Assembly: GCA_029858245.1 (NCBI GenBank)
Contig: JAOUFL010000096.1
Span: 1 to 8,523 of the forward strand
Source of the DNA: Candidatus Zixiibacteriota bacterium
GTDB taxonomy: Bacteria; Zixibacteria; MSB-5A5; RBG-16-43-9
Reading direction: 5' to 3'
Length of the DNA stretch: 8,523 nucleotides
Shown: piece after piece, positions 5,917-8,523 of the stretch
How the letters are laid out: each line of letters starts with the position of its first letter
How positions within the stretch are numbered: position 1 is the stretch's first letter
The notes under the pieces: model-generated
Database searches by the model: none
Told to the model about the DNA's origin: nothing
Seen by the model: the letters and a program-made list of their open reading frames with translations, nothing else
Position numbers and translations under genes: made by a program

Positions 5917-7107
5917 ATGAGTTTAACAGGTAATCTTAATACGGTCTCGATTCCGGATCTATTACAGCTGATTGATTCCAGCAAAAAGACCGGTATGCTT
6001 AGCTTAAAACGCCAGACTCAGAAAAAAGAGATTTATTTTAAAGAAGGTAATATAATTTATGCCACTTCCTCTAACACGGAGGAAGAATTATTGGGGAACC
6101 TTCTCATAAGGTTAGGCAAGCTCTCTCAGATAGAACTGGAAGAGGTCTTAAAAGCACACAGCACAACCGGCAAAATGATTGGGGCTATAATTGTAGAAAT
6201 GGGGTTTTTAAAAAAAGAGCAATTGGAAGAATATTTGAAATTACAGATTGAGGAGATAGTCTACAATCTTTTTAGCTGGAAAGAAGGTGATTTTAATTTT
6301 CAGGAAGGAAAAGAGCCAGCTGAGGGTCAGATAATTACCAATCTGAATACTATGAATGTCATTATGGAGGGGACCAGGAAGATTGACGAGATAGTAGAGA
6401 TGCAAAAAATTCTTCCCAAAGATAATATGATCCTGAGCATTAATCCTAATCCTAAAATCAAAGCAGATTCCTTGAATTTTGATTTCGAGGAATTAAAAGT
6501 GCTTCTCATGGTGGATGGTGATAAAACCTACGCTGATCTGATAGAACAAAGCCCTCTGGGGGAATATCAAACATCTAGAGCATTGCTTAAACTTATAAAT
6601 AGAGGGATAGTGATCGCCGGAGGAAAGAGGCAGACTCGGAAGGATAAGAAAAGGGAAGAGACCACAGTGATAGAGATATTGCATCAAGTGTTCTCAACTA
6701 GTTTTTCTATCATCGATAATACCCTGTTACAAAAGTTAGGGAGGTTTCAGGAAAAAATATGGGATAAAGTGCTATATCAAAAGAAATCAGCTTTTCCGGT
6801 TTTAGATCTTATGATGAAAAACGGGACATTACTGCCGTCGCAAGAATTAGTATTGAACTCAAACAAGATACCCGAAGAAGTTAGATTTCACCAGATCACA
6901 CAGTGTTTACAGGGATTGCTTATGGGTTATTTATTCCAGGCACATAACTATTTAGGAAAAGATATAACACGAAAACTATCCTCCGAAATAAAGAAAAGCA
7001 CAGCTCCTTTTCTTTTAAAGGATATGGAGATTACAAAAAAATATAAAATAGAAGACGATTTATACCGGGATCTTAAAATGGCTTTAAAAGGGGAGGAGAT
7101 AGTTTAG
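5917..7107 (+). CDS. DUF4388 (PATAN) domain protein, probable regulator
   Basis: 396 residues, no membrane segment or signal peptide, so cytoplasmic. The N-terminus 'MSLTGNLNTVSIPDLLQLI' with 'KKTGMLSL' and 'YFKEGNIIYATS' (40-51) is the classic DUF4388/PATAN opening and fixes the start. A helical region follows (about 56-131): 'LLGNLLIRLGKLS', 'GAIIVEMGFLKKEQLEEYL' and 'FSWKEGDFNFQEG', typical of the second half of the domain. Residues ~186-233 ('LKVLLMVDGDKTYADLIEQ' to 'LINRGIVIAGG') resemble a winged-helix unit. After a basic linker, residues ~250-396 are helical and not recognised. PATAN proteins occur in two-component and gliding/GTPase-linked regulation, but no biochemical role can be named. 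No Shine-Dalgarno sequence or clear promoter is visible in the A+T-rich leader. It is followed after 2 bp by a small membrane protein. Confidence 0.85.
   Translation: MSLTGNLNTVSIPDLLQLIDSSKKTGMLSLKRQTQKKEIYFKEGNIIYATSSNTEEELLGNLLIRLGKLSQIELEEVLKAHSTTGKMIGAIIVEMGFLKKEQLEEYLKLQIEEIVYNLFSWKEGDFNFQEGKEPAEGQIITNLNTMNVIMEGTRKIDEIVEMQKILPKDNMILSINPNPKIKADSLNFDFEELKVLLMVDGDKTYADLIEQSPLGEYQTSRALLKLINRGIVIAGGKRQTRKDKKREETTVIEILHQVFSTSFSIIDNTLLQKLGRFQEKIWDKVLYQKKSAFPVLDLMMKNGTLLPSQELVLNSNKIPEEVRFHQITQCLQGLLMGYLFQAHNYLGKDITRKLSSEIKKSTAPFLLKDMEITKKYKIEDDLYRDLKMALKGEEIV
7091..7098 (+). promoter_or_regulatory. Ribosome binding site of the small membrane protein
   Basis: GGGAGGAG lies within the last codons of the DUF4388 gene, 11 bases before GTG 7110 and 20 bases before the in-frame ATG at 7119. 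The spacing favours the GTG start. Confidence 0.6.
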
Positions 7108-7109
7108 CG

Positions 7110-7502
7110 GTGAGATTTATGGGGTTTCAGTTAAGGATCATAGTGGTATTAGTGGTTTTGCTGATCGTCTTATCCTCTGCCGGAAATTGCCTGGCAAAAG
7201 AGGATAAAACATCAGGAGCTTCATTTTTCGGAAGCCTCTTGAACCTGTTGATACTTTTAGTGTTAGTTAGCGGGATTATTTTATCTCTCAATATTAATTC
7301 ACTCTTTAAGGGTGGCGAGCTTTCCTCAACCTGGGTCTTGATGAGCCTGGCTCTGTCGATCCTGTTTGTATCCATTTTTATGGAATTTTTAGGTGGCTTA
7401 GGAGTTATAAATAACCTTTCTATTGTGGTTTTTCTTGTTCAAATTATAGGATTTTTTGTTCTGGTATTCGGATTGGTTCTTTTGAAGAAAAAGCTTAGCT
7501 AA
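7110..7502 (+). CDS. Small multi-pass membrane protein of unknown function
   Basis: 130 residues starting at GTG, 2 bp after the DUF4388 gene; ATG at 7119 is an alternative start three codons later. I recognise no family. The N-terminus 'LRIIVVLVVLLIVLSSAG' followed by 'NCLAKEDK' looks like a signal peptide with a signal peptidase I-type 'CLA' site; the Cys does not sit in a good lipobox. Three further hydrophobic segments follow, at about 39-62, 74-98 and 105-126, and the protein ends in the basic tail KKKLS. If the N-terminus is cleaved it has three membrane helices, otherwise four. The strong ribosome site inside the preceding gene implies co-translation, so it may anchor or sense for the DUF4388 and TPR-Roadblock proteins on either side. 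That role is inference from position only. Confidence 0.75.
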   Translation: MRFMGFQLRIIVVLVVLLIVLSSAGNCLAKEDKTSGASFFGSLLNLLILLVLVSGIILSLNINSLFKGGELSSTWVLMSLALSILFVSIFMEFLGGLGVINNLSIVVFLVQIIGFFVLVFGLVLLKKKLS

Positions 7503-7601
7503 CAAGCCTGATATACATTTAATCTCTATTATTTTGAGTAAAGTTATCCTTTTAAACTGTCGATAAATTTTATGGTATATCTTTTTTAGAGAGAAAAGAT
7601 T

Positions 7602-8447
7602 ATGACAGAATATGTAGATTTAGAAGAGAGAATCGAGAAATGTAGAAATATACTTGCCGAGCATCCAGATTCTCAGATATTTGCAGCTCTGGCAGAAGCT
7701 TACAGAAAAAACAAAGAACTGGATAAAGCATTCGAGATATGTCGAAATGGGCTTAAAAATCATCAAGATTATGGTGCAGCTCATCTGATTATGGCAAAGA
7801 TAAATTTTGACAGGGATATGTATGTGGAAGCAGAAAAAGAGCTACTTTTAGCCATAAAACTGGATGGGCGAACAAGAGTGACAGAACAGCTATTAGCCCG
7901 AATAATGATCAAGAAAGGCGAGTATAAAGATGCAAAGAGCATTCTGGATAAATTGATTTCCACAGATAAGAAAAACACAACTCTCAAAATGCTATTGGAG
8001 GAAACGCAGAAAAGCCTAAAAGAACAGAAGAAAAAAGGGATAATTTTAAAACCTGTTAATTATATGGCAGAAGAAGAAGAGAAACCTCAAAAAGCTAAAA
8101 AGACCCTCACCTGCTCTGAAGCTCAATTCGCTTTAACCACACTTCCTAATCTGATGGCAGCTTTGATAATTGGTGATGATGGTTTAATTATAGAAAGCAG
8201 GTTAAAGATCGATTTAGACCAGGAGAATATAAGTGCTGTTACGATTGAGCTCTTCAGGGTTATAAAAGCAGGTTTACCCAAGATAGATTATGGAAATCTA
8301 CAGAAGTTCTTACTGGAGACGGAGGATTTCTGTTACTGGATGATTAAATTGAAAAGGGGTGTTTTGTTACTTGTATGCAGGAGCGAAGCTAATTTAGGGT
8401 ATTTAAAAATTCGAGTAGAAGAGATCCTATCTCAGATAGCAGAATAA
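7602..8447 (+). CDS. TPR-Roadblock/LC7 domain protein
   Basis: 281 residues, soluble. Residues ~8-135 are tetratricopeptide-like helix pairs ('FAALAEAYRKNKELDKAFEI', 'AAHLIMAKINFDRDMYVEAE', 'LLARIMIKKGEYKDAKSIL'). A charged Lys/Glu linker (~136-168) leads to a Roadblock/LC7 domain at ~172-280: 'LTTLPNLMAALIIGDDGLII', then 'LLLVCRSEANLGYLKIRVEE'. Bacterial Roadblock proteins such as MglB bind and regulate Ras-like MglA GTPases or act as dimeric scaffolds. A fused TPR arm suggests recruitment of a further partner. No GTPase is visible in the window; one could lie downstream. The gene follows the small membrane protein after a 99-bp gap with no clear terminator. AGAGA shortly before the ATG is only a weak ribosome site. 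Domain calls are by pattern; the Roadblock call is the firmer one. Confidence 0.82.
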   Translation: MTEYVDLEERIEKCRNILAEHPDSQIFAALAEAYRKNKELDKAFEICRNGLKNHQDYGAAHLIMAKINFDRDMYVEAEKELLLAIKLDGRTRVTEQLLARIMIKKGEYKDAKSILDKLISTDKKNTTLKMLLEETQKSLKEQKKKGIILKPVNYMAEEEEKPQKAKKTLTCSEAQFALTTLPNLMAALIIGDDGLIIESRLKIDLDQENISAVTIELFRVIKAGLPKIDYGNLQKFLLETEDFCYWMIKLKRGVLLLVCRSEANLGYLKIRVEEILSQIAE

Positions 8448-8460
8448 AGAATGAAATTTT

Positions 8461-8466
8461 AAAGGA
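8461..8466 (+). promoter_or_regulatory. Ribosome binding site of the gene starting at 8475
   Basis: AAAGGA with an 8-base spacer to the ATG at 8475 supports a real gene start although only 16 codons are visible. Confidence 0.6.
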
Positions 8467-8474
8467 TAAGCATA

Positions 8475-8523
8475 ATGAACAACAAGAACAATATTAAAGA
8501 GTATCGGCAATTTTTTATTCTTT
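8475..8523 (+). CDS. 5' end of an unidentified gene
   Basis: An ATG preceded by a well-spaced AAAGGA opens a frame that stays open to the window edge: 16 codons beginning MNNKNNIKEYRQFFIL. It begins 27 bp after the TPR-Roadblock gene, so the two are probably co-transcribed. Too little is visible to name a family. By context it could be another member of the regulatory module, but that is a guess. Confidence 0.55.
   Translation, partial: MNNKNNIKEYRQFFIL

Noticed and set aside
1..8523. CRISPR array, tRNA/rRNA genes, insertion sequences or prophage
   Set aside because: No regularly spaced repeats, cloverleaf-like sequence, transposase or phage proteins were seen on either strand.

Overview
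The window is a protein-coding stretch from an AT-leaning bacterial genome (roughly 40% G+C by eye, not counted). The first gene ends in a type IX secretion-like C-terminal sorting domain with the 'NYPNPFNPST' signature. That signature is typical of the Bacteroidetes/Chlorobi/Fibrobacteres superphylum and allied candidate phyla such as Zixibacteria or Latescibacteria. I place the organism in or near that group. The exact phylum is inference.

Layout: (1) 1-437 is the 3' end of a secreted or surface protein, followed by a terminator hairpin. (2) 561-1917 holds a two-gene unit, a small 2[4Fe-4S] ferredoxin overlapping a geranylgeranyl-reductase-family flavoprotein. Together they look like an electron donor and an isoprenoid-chain reductase. 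(3) rpsT (ribosomal protein S20) lies on the minus strand, tail to tail with the reductase and overlapping it by 35 bp; its likely terminator lies inside the reductase gene. (4) Between rpsT and murJ are two near-consensus divergent promoters whose -35 boxes overlap. (5) murJ (lipid II flippase) and comEC (DNA-uptake channel core) follow on the plus strand, 5 bp apart. (6) After the comEC stop, 5382-5915 is not empty: read in the comEC frame it is a decayed remnant of the ComEC C-terminal metallo-beta-lactamase domain, broken by many stops and lacking the metal-binding His segment. (7) 5917-8447 carries a DUF4388/PATAN protein, a small multi-pass membrane protein and a TPR-Roadblock/LC7 protein. 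This looks like a cytoplasmic/membrane regulatory module of the kind that works with small Ras-like (MglA-type) GTPases. (8) At 8475 another gene starts, with a good ribosome binding site, and runs off the window.

Most of the window is ordinary housekeeping. The points most worth following are the ComEC nuclease-domain remnant, the ferredoxin-reductase pair in a bacterium, the PATAN/membrane/TPR-Roadblock cassette, and the compact shared-promoter and overlapping-gene arrangement around rpsT. No tRNA, rRNA, CRISPR array, insertion sequence or prophage gene was seen.
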